The notes: generated by a model from the letters alone, not told the origin. 17,952 nt of DNA from HGM10611 sp964384805 (GCA_964384805.1 CAYLLO010000029.1:1-17952), one strand, 5' to 3'. Positions 1 through 7,420 are shown, counted from the stretch's first letter. Numbers and translations are program-made.

Positions 1-1
1 A

Positions 2-79
2 ACAGTAGTTGCTGATGATACAAACTGTACTCATAATAGACACGGTCAAGTTTCTCCAGATAAAGTTTATGGTGAATAA
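2..79 (+). CDS. C-terminal end of an unidentified protein (partial)
   Basis: A reading frame is open from the left edge and stops with TAA at 77-79, giving the last 25 residues of a protein that begins outside the window. The tail is hydrophilic and contains THNRHGQVSPDKVYGE. I do not recognise the family from so short a piece. A hairpin directly after the stop fits the end of a transcription unit, which supports this being a real gene end. Confidence 0.5.
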   Translation, partial: TVVADDTNCTHNRHGQVSPDKVYGE

Positions 80-91
80 ATAATAAAAAAG

Positions 92-119
92 AGGACTTAA
101 AACTTTAAGTCCTTTATCT
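92..119. terminator. Bidirectional rho-independent terminator
   Basis: AGGACTTAA at 92-100 pairs with TTAAGTCCT at 105-113. The flanks are A-rich on the left (six A before the stem) and T-rich on the right, so it can end both the plus-strand gene stopping at 79 and leftward read-through from the coat protein gene. Confidence 0.65.
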
Positions 120-146
120 TATTTGAATACAAGGTTATTATGGAGT

Positions 147-172
147 AAAGGGGAAAGGGAACTTTCCCCTTT
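147..172 (-). terminator. Terminator hairpin of the spore coat gene
   Basis: AAAGGGGAAAG (147-157) and CTTTCCCCTTT (162-172) form a perfect 11-bp stem with a GGAA loop on the plus strand. It lies 4 nt beyond the stop of the minus-strand coat gene. The T tract on the minus side is short, so termination may be helped by the hairpin at 92-113. Confidence 0.6.
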
Positions 173-176
173 AAAT

Positions 177-572
177 TTAGTTACTACAACGTTCACAATT
201 GATTGAATCAAAACATTGTACACAACAAATACAAGCAATATTATATACTAAAGTCATATTGGTACAAGTTATTACTCCATCAACTATTTGAAGTAAACGT
301 AATACAACAGTTTCATCATTGACTTCTTCAACTCTAAAAAGAGTAGTTGCGGTAGAATTAGCCGCATCTATTGTCGCACTAAAAATACCACAAGTTGTAT
401 AAATAGCAATTGGTTTAGTATTATTTAAAGAACCAAGCATACAATTTTCACAAGCATTACGTAAGTTATTAAGAATAACTTCCTTCTGCATTTGATCAAT
501 TCGTTTTAATAAATCATGGATACTATTTCTAGCCATGTTATTATTAACATTAACTGCTGCAGCACAAGCCAT
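177..572 (-). CDS. Spore coat protein, CotY/CotZ/ExsY family
   Basis: This is a 131-aa Cys-rich protein of the family that forms the outer crust or exosporium of Bacillus spores, where it assembles into disulphide-linked sheets. It has 11 cysteines (3, 41, 44, 61, 103, 114, 116, 117, 120, 126, 129). The middle shows the family pattern NTKPIAIYTTCG, then TLFRVEEVNDETVVLRLL, then the Cys cluster ACICCVQC near the C-terminus. I chose ATG at 570-572 because GAGGTG lies 8 nt before it; the frame runs on further upstream but that stretch is membrane-like shadow of the neighbouring region. At 131 aa it is a little short for the family. A sigma-K-like promoter precedes it and a hairpin follows. Whether it is CotY, CotZ or ExsY cannot be told from the sequence alone. 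Expression late in the mother cell is inferred. Confidence 0.85.
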   Translation of the reverse strand: MACAAAVNVNNNMARNSIHDLLKRIDQMQKEVILNNLRNACENCMLGSLNNTKPIAIYTTCGIFSATIDAANSTATTLFRVEEVNDETVVLRLLQIVDGVITCTNMTLVYNIACICCVQCFDSINCERCSN

Positions 573-594
573 AATAAGCACCTCGCTTTCAATA

Positions 595-621
595 TAGTTT
601 ATGAAAAGATGGTAAAATGGT
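595..621 (-). promoter_or_regulatory. Possible sigma-K promoter of the spore coat gene
   Basis: Read on the minus strand, ACC at 621-619 is followed, 16 bases after its AC, by CATAAACTA at 603-595. This fits the sigma-K pattern AC-N16-CATANNNTA. It lies just upstream of the coat gene start at 572, which suits a mother-cell-specific coat gene. Confidence 0.45.
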
Positions 622-655
622 ATGGGCTTTTTTAATAAATAGTTGATATTTAATG

Positions 656-684
656 TTGTAAAAAAATTCCAAATGTAGTATAAT
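656..684 (+). promoter_or_regulatory. Sigma-A promoter of the EIIB-like gene
   Basis: TTGTAA (656-661), a 17-bp spacer and a perfect TATAAT (679-684) precede a strong ribosome binding site AAGAAGGAG (711-719) and the ATG at 727. Confidence 0.7.
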
Positions 685-726
685 GAATATAAATTAATAA
701 AAAAGTATAAAAGAAGGAGTAAAAAA

Positions 727-1098
727 ATGAATTTTTTAGAAAAATCAGGAATTAATAATCCCGATGTAATTGTTGTTTTATCAATTTTGGGAATATTTAT
801 TGGGGCTATATTAATAGTTTTAATTGTTAAATTTATTTTAACCGTCAAAAAACAACTTAAAATTAATAAGAAATTAAAAAATGTTCAACCGTCTCTCTAT
901 TTACCAATTTTTGGTGGATTAGAAAATATTAAACGAGTTGAACGCCAATTAAATCGTATTTTAGTAGAAGTTAAAGAGATTAGTTTGGTCAATATCAATG
1001 ATTTACAATCTTTAAATGTCGGGACTCAAATAACTGGAAATATTATAAAATGTTCTTCTAAAGAAATGGCGGATGAATTAGAAAAATATAAAAAATAA
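727..1098 (+). CDS. Membrane-anchored PTS EIIB-like protein without the active-site Cys
   Basis: A 123-aa protein with one membrane segment (about residues 14-36), a basic linker (KKQLKINKKLKN) and a C-terminal domain at about 57-120 that reads like the EIIB domain of glucose-family phosphotransferase systems: FGGLENIKRVERQLNRILVEV, then DLQSLNVGTQITGN, then a helical end. EIIB enzymes carry the phosphate on Cys in D-A-C-x-T-R-L-R. Here the same stretch reads E72-R-Q74-L-N-R-I-L, so Gln replaces Cys and sugar phosphotransfer is not expected. No EIIC gene is next to it. Small membrane proteins with stand-alone EIIB-like domains exist in Mollicutes, so this may be a conserved regulatory or scaffold protein. 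The domain call rests on pattern recognition. It has its own promoter and terminator and so is monocistronic. Confidence 0.65.
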   Translation: MNFLEKSGINNPDVIVVLSILGIFIGAILIVLIVKFILTVKKQLKINKKLKNVQPSLYLPIFGGLENIKRVERQLNRILVEVKEISLVNINDLQSLNVGTQITGNIIKCSSKEMADELEKYKK

Positions 1099-1119
1099 GG
1101 CCTAAAATAAGCCTTTTTT
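1097..1119. terminator. Bidirectional terminator between convergent genes
   Basis: AAGGC (1097-1101) pairs with GCCTT (1111-1115), followed by a T run to 1119 and preceded by an A run. It overlaps the stop of the EIIB-like gene and lies just beyond the stop of sspI, so it serves both strands. Confidence 0.7.
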
Positions 1120-1124
1120 CTTAA

Positions 1125-1331
1125 TTAGTTTAGATAGTTAACAAGTTGTTTGGTACAATCACTTTTCCATTCTTCTGCCGCATTATTCCAAAGTAATTCG
1201 AATAATACGCCTAGACCAGGTAAAGTTTTTTCTTCTCCTAAACTAATAGCATCATTAATGGTTGCTGTGACATCATCATAAGATGCATTGTTTAAATTAC
1301 TTAAAACTGCTTTACGAATATCTAAATCCAT
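1125..1331 (-). CDS. sspI: Small acid-soluble spore protein, SspI family
   Basis: A 68-aa protein matching the SspI minor SASP family along its length: MDLDIRKAVLSNL at the N-terminus, a variable middle, then ISLGEEKTLPGLGVLFELLW, the hallmark of SspI. In Bacillus subtilis SspI is a forespore-specific protein packed in the spore core and under sigma-G. The start is fixed by AGGAGG, 5 nt before ATG (1329-1331). The usual family length is about 70 aa, so the gene is intact. It runs divergently from pepV and converges on the EIIB-like gene. With the coat protein it shows that this organism can probably sporulate. Confidence 0.9.
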   Translation of the reverse strand: MDLDIRKAVLSNLNNASYDDVTATINDAISLGEEKTLPGLGVLFELLWNNAAEEWKSDCTKQLVNYLN

Positions 1332-1360
1332 ATGTCCTCCTAAAATAATAGTTACAATTT

Positions 1361-1389
1361 TATTATTTTAAAAAAAGGGAAAATTATAC
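1361..1389 (-). promoter_or_regulatory. Possible sigma-G promoter of sspI
   Basis: On the minus strand GTATA (1389-1385), 17 bases, then AATAATA (1367-1361) resembles sigma-G sites (GNATR, 17-18 bp, CATNNTA) with the first C of the -10 element missing. It starts about 30 bp upstream of the sspI start codon. The AT-rich background makes a chance match possible. Confidence 0.35.
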
Positions 1390-1409
1390 TATATATGAGG
1401 TGAAAATTT

Positions 1410-2774
1410 ATGAATAAAGAAATTGATTTTTTCGAATATGTTAAAAATTATGAAAAAGATGCTCTATTAGACTTACAAAAACTTTTAAGAATTGATAGTG
1501 TTTTAGATGAAACAACTATTGATTCTTCTGCTCCTTTTGGTAAAGGAATTCAAAAAGCTTTAGAAACTTTTTTAGAAATGGCTGAAAAAGATGGCTTTAA
1601 AACTTTTAATGATGAAGGATATGCTGGAGTAGTGGAATATGGTGAGGGCGAAAGTATTGCCGTATTATGTCACTTAGATGTAGTGCCAACCGGTAATAAC
1701 TGGAAATATCCACCCTTTTCGGCTACCATAGAAGATGGTAAGATTTATGCTAGAGGGGCTATGGATGATAAAGGTCCTACGATGGCGGCTTATTATGCAT
1801 TGAAAATGTTAAAAGATTTAAAGATTAAATTAAATAAGAAAATTCAAATTATTTTAGGTACTGATGAAGAAACGGCATGGCGCGGAATTAATCACTATCA
1901 ACAAAAGTATGGTTTACCAGAGATTGGGTTTGCCCCTGATGCTGATTTCCCATTAATTTACGGAGAAAAAGGGATTTTAAATACTATCGTAGAAAACCAA
2001 GAAACAGATACTGATCTTGTTTATATTAAAGGGGGAGAACGTTTTAATGTTGTTATCGATTTTGCTGAGGCAGCGACTATTCAAAATCACCAAGAAGCAT
2101 TTGAACAATATTTATTAGTTAATAATCTTAAGGGAGAGACTTGTTTAAAAGATAATTTATATATATATACTATTAAGGGCGTATCAGCTCATGCCATGGA
2201 ACCATTCAAAGGGGTTAATGCTGGAACACATATGTTAAACTTTTTAAGTAAATATTCTAATAATGGGTTAATTAAATTAGGAGCCTTATTACATAATGAT
2301 TATTTTTTAAATAATATTGATTTAGCTTATACTCATGAAGAAATGGGGGAACTAACTTGTAATATTGGAATTATTGATTTTAAAAATGGTAATAATAAAT
2401 TAACTTTAGACATGCGTTATCCTACGGGCTTCAATATTCAAAACTTTGAAAACACTTTAAAGACATTATCTAAACAATACAATCTTACTTATCAAATTGT
2501 TGTGAATAAAACCCCCCATTATATTGCACCAACAGATCCTCTTGTAACTACATTATATCAAGCATATGTTAAATATACTGGTGATACCGTCAATAAACCT
2601 CATACGATAGGTGGCGGAACATATGCTCGAGCTATTAAAAAAGGAGTAGCTTTTGGAATGGAAATGCCAGGGGCTGAAACCGTTGCTCATCAACCCAATG
2701 AATATTTAATAATTAAAGATTTCTTAACTTGTATCGCTATTTATGCTGAAGCGATGTATAAATTAGGTAAATAG
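1410..2774 (+). CDS. pepV: Xaa-His dipeptidase PepV (M20 family)
   Basis: A 454-aa zinc dipeptidase of family M20 that splits a broad range of dipeptides in the cytosol, the last step of peptide use. Metal-site residues are visible in order and nearly in the numbering of Lactobacillus PepV: His88 in AVLCHLDVVP, bridging Asp119 in GAMDDKGPT, the Glu153-Glu154 pair in GTDEETAWRG, Asp177 in FAPDADFP, and His427 in ETVAHQPNEY. The lid-domain segment GVSAHAMEPFKGVNAGTHM is also present. The length is typical. ATG at 1410 has GAGGTGA 7 nt upstream. It is the first gene of a three-gene operon with trmB and a DJ-1-like gene. The call is firm. Confidence 0.95.
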   Translation: MNKEIDFFEYVKNYEKDALLDLQKLLRIDSVLDETTIDSSAPFGKGIQKALETFLEMAEKDGFKTFNDEGYAGVVEYGEGESIAVLCHLDVVPTGNNWKYPPFSATIEDGKIYARGAMDDKGPTMAAYYALKMLKDLKIKLNKKIQIILGTDEETAWRGINHYQQKYGLPEIGFAPDADFPLIYGEKGILNTIVENQETDTDLVYIKGGERFNVVIDFAEAATIQNHQEAFEQYLLVNNLKGETCLKDNLYIYTIKGVSAHAMEPFKGVNAGTHMLNFLSKYSNNGLIKLGALLHNDYFLNNIDLAYTHEEMGELTCNIGIIDFKNGNNKLTLDMRYPTGFNIQNFENTLKTLSKQYNLTYQIVVNKTPHYIAPTDPLVTTLYQAYVKYTGDTVNKPHTIGGGTYARAIKKGVAFGMEMPGAETVAHQPNEYLIIKDFLTCIAIYAEAMYKLGK

Positions 2775-2775
2775 T

Positions 2776-3408
2776 ATGCGACTTAGAAAGATTAAAAATG
2801 CTGAAGCACGGTTAAGAGATAATTTAGGATTATTTATCGAAGAACCAAGTTTGTTAAAAGGCCACTGGCAAGAAAAGTTTAATAATAATCATCCTATTTA
2901 TATTGAAATAGGAATGGGAAAAGGTAAGTTTATTATTGAGCATGCGAAAAAAAATAAAGACGTTAATTATATTGGTATTGAAAAATATGATAGTGTTTTA
3001 ATTAAAGGTGTTGAAAAAGCTGCTTTAGAAAAATTAAATAATATTTACTTTTTAAATGTTGACGCAATCGATTTAAATAATTATTTCGAACAAGAGGAAA
3101 TAGATAAAATTTATTTAAATTTTAGTGATCCATGGCCTAAAAATCGTCACGCCAAAAGAAGACTCACAAGTGAGGCTTTCTTAAAAGTCTATGAAACTAT
3201 TTTAAACAAACAAGGGAATATTGAATTTAAAACGGATAATATTGGGTTATTTGAATTTAGTGTTGTAGAATTTAATCGTTTAGGATATCAGTTTTTAGAA
3301 TTTTCTTGTGATTTACATCGTTTCGGGGACGATATTATTACAACCGAATATGAAGATAAATTCATGAGTCAAGGTAACCCTATTTACTATATAAAAATAA
3401 AAAAATAG
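2776..3408 (+). CDS. trmB: tRNA (guanine-N7-)-methyltransferase TrmB
   Basis: A 210-aa SAM-dependent enzyme that methylates G46 in the variable loop of tRNA. The SAM loop is IEIGMGKGKF (residues 43-52) with the acidic residue at the end of the next strand, Glu69 in IGIEKYD. The family signature NFSDPWPKNRHAKRRL is at 115-130, with Asp118 as the catalytic-site acid, and the late TEYEDKF motif is near 190. It starts one base after the pepV stop (TAG, T, ATG), with only a weak ribosome binding site (TTAGGT), so it is probably translated by coupling to pepV. The length is usual. Confidence 0.95.
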   Translation: MRLRKIKNAEARLRDNLGLFIEEPSLLKGHWQEKFNNNHPIYIEIGMGKGKFIIEHAKKNKDVNYIGIEKYDSVLIKGVEKAALEKLNNIYFLNVDAIDLNNYFEQEEIDKIYLNFSDPWPKNRHAKRRLTSEAFLKVYETILNKQGNIEFKTDNIGLFEFSVVEFNRLGYQFLEFSCDLHRFGDDIITTEYEDKFMSQGNPIYYIKIKK

Positions 3409-3419
3409 TGGAGGTATAT

Positions 3420-3977
3420 ATGAAAGGCATGATATTACTTGCTAATGGTTTTGAAGATATGGAAATGATTACGACATTAGATCTTTTAAGAAGAGCAAAT
3501 ATAGAGGTATATACATTTGCGGTAAAGGATGAAAAGAAGGTGCTTTCACAAAGTAAAGTATTTTATGAAAGTGATTATTTATTATCTGAGGCTAAGCTTT
3601 TAGATTATGATTTTTTAATTATTCCTGGAGGGAAAGCCGTCTTTAATGATTTAAGTAGTCCAAAAATTGAAGAAGTAATTTCTAATTTTGTAATTAGAAA
3701 GAAGTTAATTGCTTCCATTTGTGCAGCTCCTACGATACTTGGTAAAATGGGCTTATTAAAAAATCAAAACTTTACTTGTTTTCCTAGTTTAGAACAAGAA
3801 GTAATTGGGGGTATCTATCAAAAACAAGCAAAAGTTGAACAAGCAGGAAATTTTATTACCTCAAGATCGGCTGGTACAGCGATTGAATTTGCTCTAAAAA
3901 TAATTGAATTTTTAAAAGATAGCCAAGAGGCTAAGCGTATCCAACAGATTATATATTATAATGTCGAAGTAAAATAA
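3420..3977 (+). CDS. DJ-1/PfpI family protein
   Basis: A 185-aa protein of the DJ-1/ThiJ/PfpI superfamily, closest in pattern to the DJ-1/YajL branch linked to oxidative stress and carbonyl damage. The reactive site is visible: Glu15 in GFEDMEM, the nucleophile Cys101 in ASICAAPTILG, and TSRSAGTAIEFAL near 147, which in YajL-type proteins reads TSRGPGTA. I start at ATG 3420, with GGAGG at 3410-3414 (5-nt spacing). A GTG at 3408 in the same frame overlaps the trmB stop and has no ribosome binding site. It is the last gene of the pepV operon and a terminator follows. The exact substrate cannot be said. Confidence 0.88.
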   Translation: MKGMILLANGFEDMEMITTLDLLRRANIEVYTFAVKDEKKVLSQSKVFYESDYLLSEAKLLDYDFLIIPGGKAVFNDLSSPKIEEVISNFVIRKKLIASICAAPTILGKMGLLKNQNFTCFPSLEQEVIGGIYQKQAKVEQAGNFITSRSAGTAIEFALKIIEFLKDSQEAKRIQQIIYYNVEVK

Positions 3978-4004
3978 GGGGTTGTTAACTCCTTATTTGT
4001 TTTC
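3975..4004 (+). terminator. Terminator of the pepV-trmB-DJ-1 operon
   Basis: TAAGGGGTT (3975-3983) pairs with AACTCCTTA (3987-3995, one G-U pair), followed by TTTGTTTTC. It overlaps the stop codon of the DJ-1-like gene. Confidence 0.75.
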
Positions 4005-4044
4005 AATTAAAAAAATATTATTAATTTAGCCCATTTTCAGTAAG

Positions 4045-4053
4045 TGATATGAT
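4045..4053 (+). promoter_or_regulatory. Extended -10 promoter of the DUF4097-like lipoprotein
   Basis: TGATATGAT is an extended -10 element (TGN before TATGAT). At 17-bp spacing only a weak -35 match (TTTAGC, 4025-4030) is present. It lies 26 bp before the ATG, with AGAAGGTGA between them. Confidence 0.45.
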
Positions 4054-4079
4054 ATATTTTAATAAGAAGGTGATTATTT

Positions 4080-4961
4080 ATGTTTATCAAAAAATATAAA
4101 ACAATTATTTTAACTTTATCTATAATCTTTTTAGGACTATTATTAACAGGATGTAATTATTATAACTATAATTATGCTGGTGAATATACAGCAGGTAATG
4201 CAACAATTAGTGATGAAATAAAGTACCTTAATATTGAATGGGTATCTGGAAATGTGAAAATAATTTATCACGATGATGAAAGTATTATTTTTAATGAAAC
4301 GGCTAATCGTAATTTAAAAAGCACTGAACTTGTGAGATATTGGCAAAATGGGGAAGTTTTAAATATTCGTTTTGCGGGAAAGGGAAAACATAACTTTACT
4401 AATTTACAAAAAACATTGACTATTTTAATTCCTAAAAATAACTCTTTAGAAAGCTTAGAAATTGAAACTGTGTCTTCTAATATAAATATTGAACAAATTA
4501 TTGGAAAAAATTTAGAATTAAAAACCGTTTCAGGTAATATAAATTTAAATAGTATTGATTTTGTTGATTATTCATTATCAAGTGTTTCTGGGGAAGTAAC
4601 GGCAACAATGAAAAACGGTGAAGAATTAGAGGTTGAAACTGTTTCGGGGAATATCACTTTATCTTCTTATTACACCGAAAATTTCAAAATAAAAACTGTT
4701 AGTGGACAAACTCAATTATCATTAAATGCTTATGAAAAGACGAAAACTTGGAATGGGAAAATAGAAACCGTTTCAGGAATAATTAAGGTATCATTAACTG
4801 CAGAAACCGAATTTGCTCTAAATTTAAAAAACACGAGTGGAGTTTTTTCAAATGATTTCTCATGTATTCAACAAAATAATCAATATATTCATATAAGTAA
4901 TAAAAATAGTTTAAGTATTGATTCTGTTTCTGGTAATATTAGTATTAATAAAACTTTTTAA
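4080..4961 (+). CDS. Lipoprotein with repeated TVSGN beta motifs (DUF4097-like)
   Basis: A 293-aa surface protein. The N-terminus is a lipoprotein signal peptide: KKYK, a hydrophobic core and lipobox LLTGC, with lipidation expected at Cys25. The rest is a repetitive beta fold typical of DUF4097/DUF4098 'putative adhesin' proteins, with about nine short repeats built on a VSGN-type turn: EWVSGNVKI, ETVSSNINI, KTVSGNINL, SSVSGEVTA, ETVSGNITL, KTVSGQTQL, ETVSGIIKV, NTSGVFSND, DSVSGNISI. Such repeats form rungs of a beta helix. In Bacilli these genes often sit with envelope-stress regulators, but none is adjacent here. Function is unknown; an envelope structural or sensing role is inference. It has its own extended -10 promoter. 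Confidence 0.8.
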   Translation: MFIKKYKTIILTLSIIFLGLLLTGCNYYNYNYAGEYTAGNATISDEIKYLNIEWVSGNVKIIYHDDESIIFNETANRNLKSTELVRYWQNGEVLNIRFAGKGKHNFTNLQKTLTILIPKNNSLESLEIETVSSNINIEQIIGKNLELKTVSGNINLNSIDFVDYSLSSVSGEVTATMKNGEELEVETVSGNITLSSYYTENFKIKTVSGQTQLSLNAYEKTKTWNGKIETVSGIIKVSLTAETEFALNLKNTSGVFSNDFSCIQQNNQYIHISNKNSLSIDSVSGNISINKTF

Positions 4962-4973
4962 TATTCCAAAAAG

Positions 4974-5002
4974 TTGATAACATAAAGAAATGATGTTATA
5001 AT
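4974..5002 (+). promoter_or_regulatory. Strong sigma-A promoter of the membrane protein-tatD-protease operon
   Basis: TTGATA (4974-4979), a 17-bp spacer and a perfect TATAAT (4997-5002), which is also extended by TG at 4994-4995. It starts 13 bp after the preceding gene, and GGAGG (5031-5035) and ATG (5040) follow. Confidence 0.75.
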
Positions 5003-5039
5003 AGAATATAATATAATAGAACTTATTAGCGGAGGTATT

Positions 5040-5750
5040 ATGAAAAAAGATAATTTAAGTTTAAGTATTATCGGTGGGATGCCATCATTAATAATTTTAA
5101 TCACCACAATCATTGCTTTTTTTGATAGTTCAAAATCCATAAGTGGGTTAATTCTACTGATAGTTGCTAGTATCGTTATTTTTAGCGGAGCAGTGTTAAG
5201 TTATTTTAAATATACTAAATTATCAGCGCTAGCCACATTATCGGGTAGTTTAATTGGTTTAATAGGTTATCATTTAGCATCAAAAATGATTGAAGGTGTT
5301 TTTGTAACTTCTAAACAATTTTTATTACTTTGGTTTGTTAGTTTACTGGTTGCTTTAGCAGTAGCGGTTAAATGTTATGCTGGAACAACGAAAAATGAAG
5401 AAACCAATATTTGGAAACGCTTAAATCTTACGTCATTAATAATAGCAATTATTACAGTTGCTTTTACCATTTATTTGGCGATTATATTGGCTTTAAATGG
5501 GGCAGTATTAACACCAATTGTTTGTTTGGTCGTAGTAGGAGTCATTATAGCTAGTAAATTAATAAGTATCGTGTTTAATTTGCAATCTGGCTCATGGTTA
5601 ATGATGTTAGTACCTATTTTATTAATTATGGGAATGATACCTTATGAAATTGGGCAACATAATAGTGGAATTATTTTATCAGCAGTTGTTTGTGTTTTAT
5701 CATTTGTTCTGCTAATATCAGAAATAGCCTTTCTTAAAGGAAAAGAATAA
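5040..5750 (+). CDS. Polytopic membrane protein of unknown function
   Basis: A 236-aa, very hydrophobic protein with about seven to eight predicted membrane segments (roughly 9-27, 33-54, 62-82, 92-110, 127-150, 155-178, 183-201, 206-230). I recognise no family motif. The few charged stretches (FKYTK, CYAGTTKNEETNIWKR, FLKGKE) mark loops and the C-terminus. The start is set by GGAGG 5 nt before ATG. The stop overlaps the tatD start (TAATG), so both are made from one message, starting from the strong promoter at 4974-5002. A role in the envelope is only a guess. Confidence 0.7.
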   Translation: MKKDNLSLSIIGGMPSLIILITTIIAFFDSSKSISGLILLIVASIVIFSGAVLSYFKYTKLSALATLSGSLIGLIGYHLASKMIEGVFVTSKQFLLLWFVSLLVALAVAVKCYAGTTKNEETNIWKRLNLTSLIIAIITVAFTIYLAIILALNGAVLTPIVCLVVVGVIIASKLISIVFNLQSGSWLMMLVPILLIMGMIPYEIGQHNSGIILSAVVCVLSFVLLISEIAFLKGKE

Positions 5751-6517
5751 TGTTTATTGATACGCATGCACATCTTAATAATTCCGACTTATATCAAAAG
5801 ATTGCCCAAGTCATTAAAGAAGCAAATGAAGCCCAAGTAGGAATATTTATTGTACCAGGATATGATTATGAAACTTCTAAAAAAGCATTAGAATTAGCCC
5901 GCCAACATCCGTTTATATATGCGGCAATTGGATATCATCCAACCGAAATTAAAGGCTATGGTGCTGAAGAATATAACTGGCTTGCAGAAAACGCTGAAGA
6001 TGAAAAAGTAGTAGCGATTGGAGAAGTGGGATACGATTTTCATTGGGAAACAACTACAAAAGAAGAACAACAAGAAGCTTTCTATAAACAAATTGAAATT
6101 GCTAAAAAAGTTCATAAACCATTAATTATTCATTCAAGAGATGCAACTCAATTAACCCTTGATACTTTAAAAAATACTGATGCTGCCCAAGTAGGAGGGG
6201 TAATGCATGCTTATTCAGGTAGTTTAGAGATGGCTTATCTTTTCATTCAAGAGAATTTTTATTTGGGGGTTGGAGGACCTGTAACTTTTAAAAATGCTAA
6301 AGAAATTAAAAAAGTCGTTAAAGAAATCTCTTTAGAATATTTATTAAGTGAAACAGATTCACCATATTTAACACCTCATCCCTATAGAGGATGTGAGAAT
6401 AGCCCCAAATATATTCCTTTAATTGTTAGTGAAATTGCTGAACTCAAAGAAATGAAGACAACGGAAGTAGCTGAAGTTCTTCTTAAAAATGCTAAAAAAT
6501 TATTTAAACTGGGGTAA
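5750..6517 (+). CDS. TatD family metal-dependent hydrolase/DNase
   Basis: A 255-aa amidohydrolase-fold protein of the TatD family (YabD/YcfH type), a cytosolic metal-dependent nuclease linked to DNA repair and 3'-end trimming. Metal-binding residues are all visible: His6 and His8 in FIDTHAHLN, Glu92 in AIGEVGYDF, His128 in IIHSRDA, His153 in VMHAYSG, and Asp203 in SETDSPYLTPHP. The length is typical. ATG shares one base with the previous stop, and AAAGG lies 11 nt upstream, so translation is coupled. It is the middle gene of a three-gene operon with a membrane protein and a protease lipoprotein; in many Bacilli tatD instead follows metG, so the context is less usual. Confidence 0.93.
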   Translation: MFIDTHAHLNNSDLYQKIAQVIKEANEAQVGIFIVPGYDYETSKKALELARQHPFIYAAIGYHPTEIKGYGAEEYNWLAENAEDEKVVAIGEVGYDFHWETTTKEEQQEAFYKQIEIAKKVHKPLIIHSRDATQLTLDTLKNTDAAQVGGVMHAYSGSLEMAYLFIQENFYLGVGGPVTFKNAKEIKKVVKEISLEYLLSETDSPYLTPHPYRGCENSPKYIPLIVSEIAELKEMKTTEVAEVLLKNAKKLFKLG

Positions 6518-6522
6518 AAAAA

Positions 6523-7383
6523 GTGAAGAAAAAAATACAAATTTTGAGTATCTTATTTATAATGTTGATTACAATTTCAGGCTGTGATTTTTTTACTAGT
6601 ACTATTGAAACAACTAATAATATTACTAATAAAGTTACTACTATTGAAGATTTTACGATTGGTGATTTTCAGACTGCTCTACAAACGGCAATTGAAAAAG
6701 CTGAAGCATCATCGATTGCCATTGTTCATAGTGAAGGAGGTTGGATGGGGTCAACATCTTTGGGTAGTGGAGTAATACTAAAAAGAACAGCGGTTTTAAT
6801 AGATGAAGATAAAGGAGAGATTAGTGGAAATATTTCGAAATATGACTATTTAGCAGTGACTAATCGACATGTTGTGATAACCTCTAATTATACTATCAGT
6901 AATTCTTTGAAAGTATATGTAGGTAATGGTGATCAAGTAGAAACGGCTAAATGTCTGGCTTATTCTAGTAAAGAAGATCTTGCTTTACTTTCATTTTCAT
7001 CTGCTACTTACCTTCCTTCCGCAACGATTCAAGATACAACCAATCTTAAGAAAGGGACTTTTGCAATTGCCATTGGTTCACCATATAGTTTAGATTACTA
7101 TGATAGTGTGACTTTGGGAATAGTTAGTTATCCATTTAGATATTTAGAAGATGAAGCATTTGTTTTGGGGCGTAAATCATATGGGGTAGTAGAAAATATA
7201 TATATTCAACATGATGCAGCCATCAATTCAGGAAATAGTGGAGGAGGATTATTTAACATTGAGGGAAAACTTTTAGGAATCAATACGCAAAAACTACAAT
7301 CTGATTATACGGATGTCGTTGAAGGAATGGGGTTTAGTATTCCATCACATGTTATATTAGAATTATTTAAAGATTATTTATAA
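6523..7383 (+). CDS. Trypsin-like serine protease lipoprotein (S1C-like, no PDZ)
   Basis: A 286-aa secreted protease anchored as a lipoprotein: KKK, a hydrophobic stretch, lipobox ITISGC, lipidation at Cys21. The chymotrypsin-fold domain fills residues 60-286. The catalytic triad is complete: His116 in VTNRHVV, Asp152 in SKEDLALLSF, Ser239 in SGNSGGGLFN. The motifs resemble HtrA/DegP, but the protein ends about 47 residues after the Ser, so there is no PDZ domain. It starts with GTG at 6523, six bases after the tatD stop, with only GGGG as a ribosome binding site; the basic KKK that a signal peptide needs supports this start. A role in envelope protein quality control is inference. A strong terminator follows. 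Confidence 0.87.
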   Translation: MKKKIQILSILFIMLITISGCDFFTSTIETTNNITNKVTTIEDFTIGDFQTALQTAIEKAEASSIAIVHSEGGWMGSTSLGSGVILKRTAVLIDEDKGEISGNISKYDYLAVTNRHVVITSNYTISNSLKVYVGNGDQVETAKCLAYSSKEDLALLSFSSATYLPSATIQDTTNLKKGTFAIAIGSPYSLDYYDSVTLGIVSYPFRYLEDEAFVLGRKSYGVVENIYIQHDAAINSGNSGGGLFNIEGKLLGINTQKLQSDYTDVVEGMGFSIPSHVILELFKDYL

Positions 7384-7386
7384 AAT

Positions 7387-7412
7387 AAAATGCACATTAA
7401 ATGTGCATTTTT
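7387..7412. terminator. Bidirectional terminator between protease and PBP genes
   Basis: AAATGCACAT (7388-7397), loop TAA, ATGTGCATTT (7401-7410), then T's. The minus strand also has TTTTATTTT after the stem, so it ends both convergent transcripts. Confidence 0.85.
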
Positions 7413-7420
7413 ATTATGAT

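Noticed and set aside
573..848. N-terminal extension of the coat protein frame to 223 aa
   Set aside because: GAGGTG and the family-like start are at 572. The extension is a membrane-like translation of the promoter region and of the EIIB-like gene's antisense strand.
3408..3419. GTG start four codons earlier for the DJ-1-like protein
   Set aside because: It overlaps the trmB stop and lies upstream of the ribosome binding site GGAGG at 3410-3414, which is correctly spaced for ATG 3420.
5894..6115. Minus-strand frame inside tatD
   Set aside because: It is antisense to TatD metal-site motifs and very rich in Phe and Ser, as expected for a shadow.
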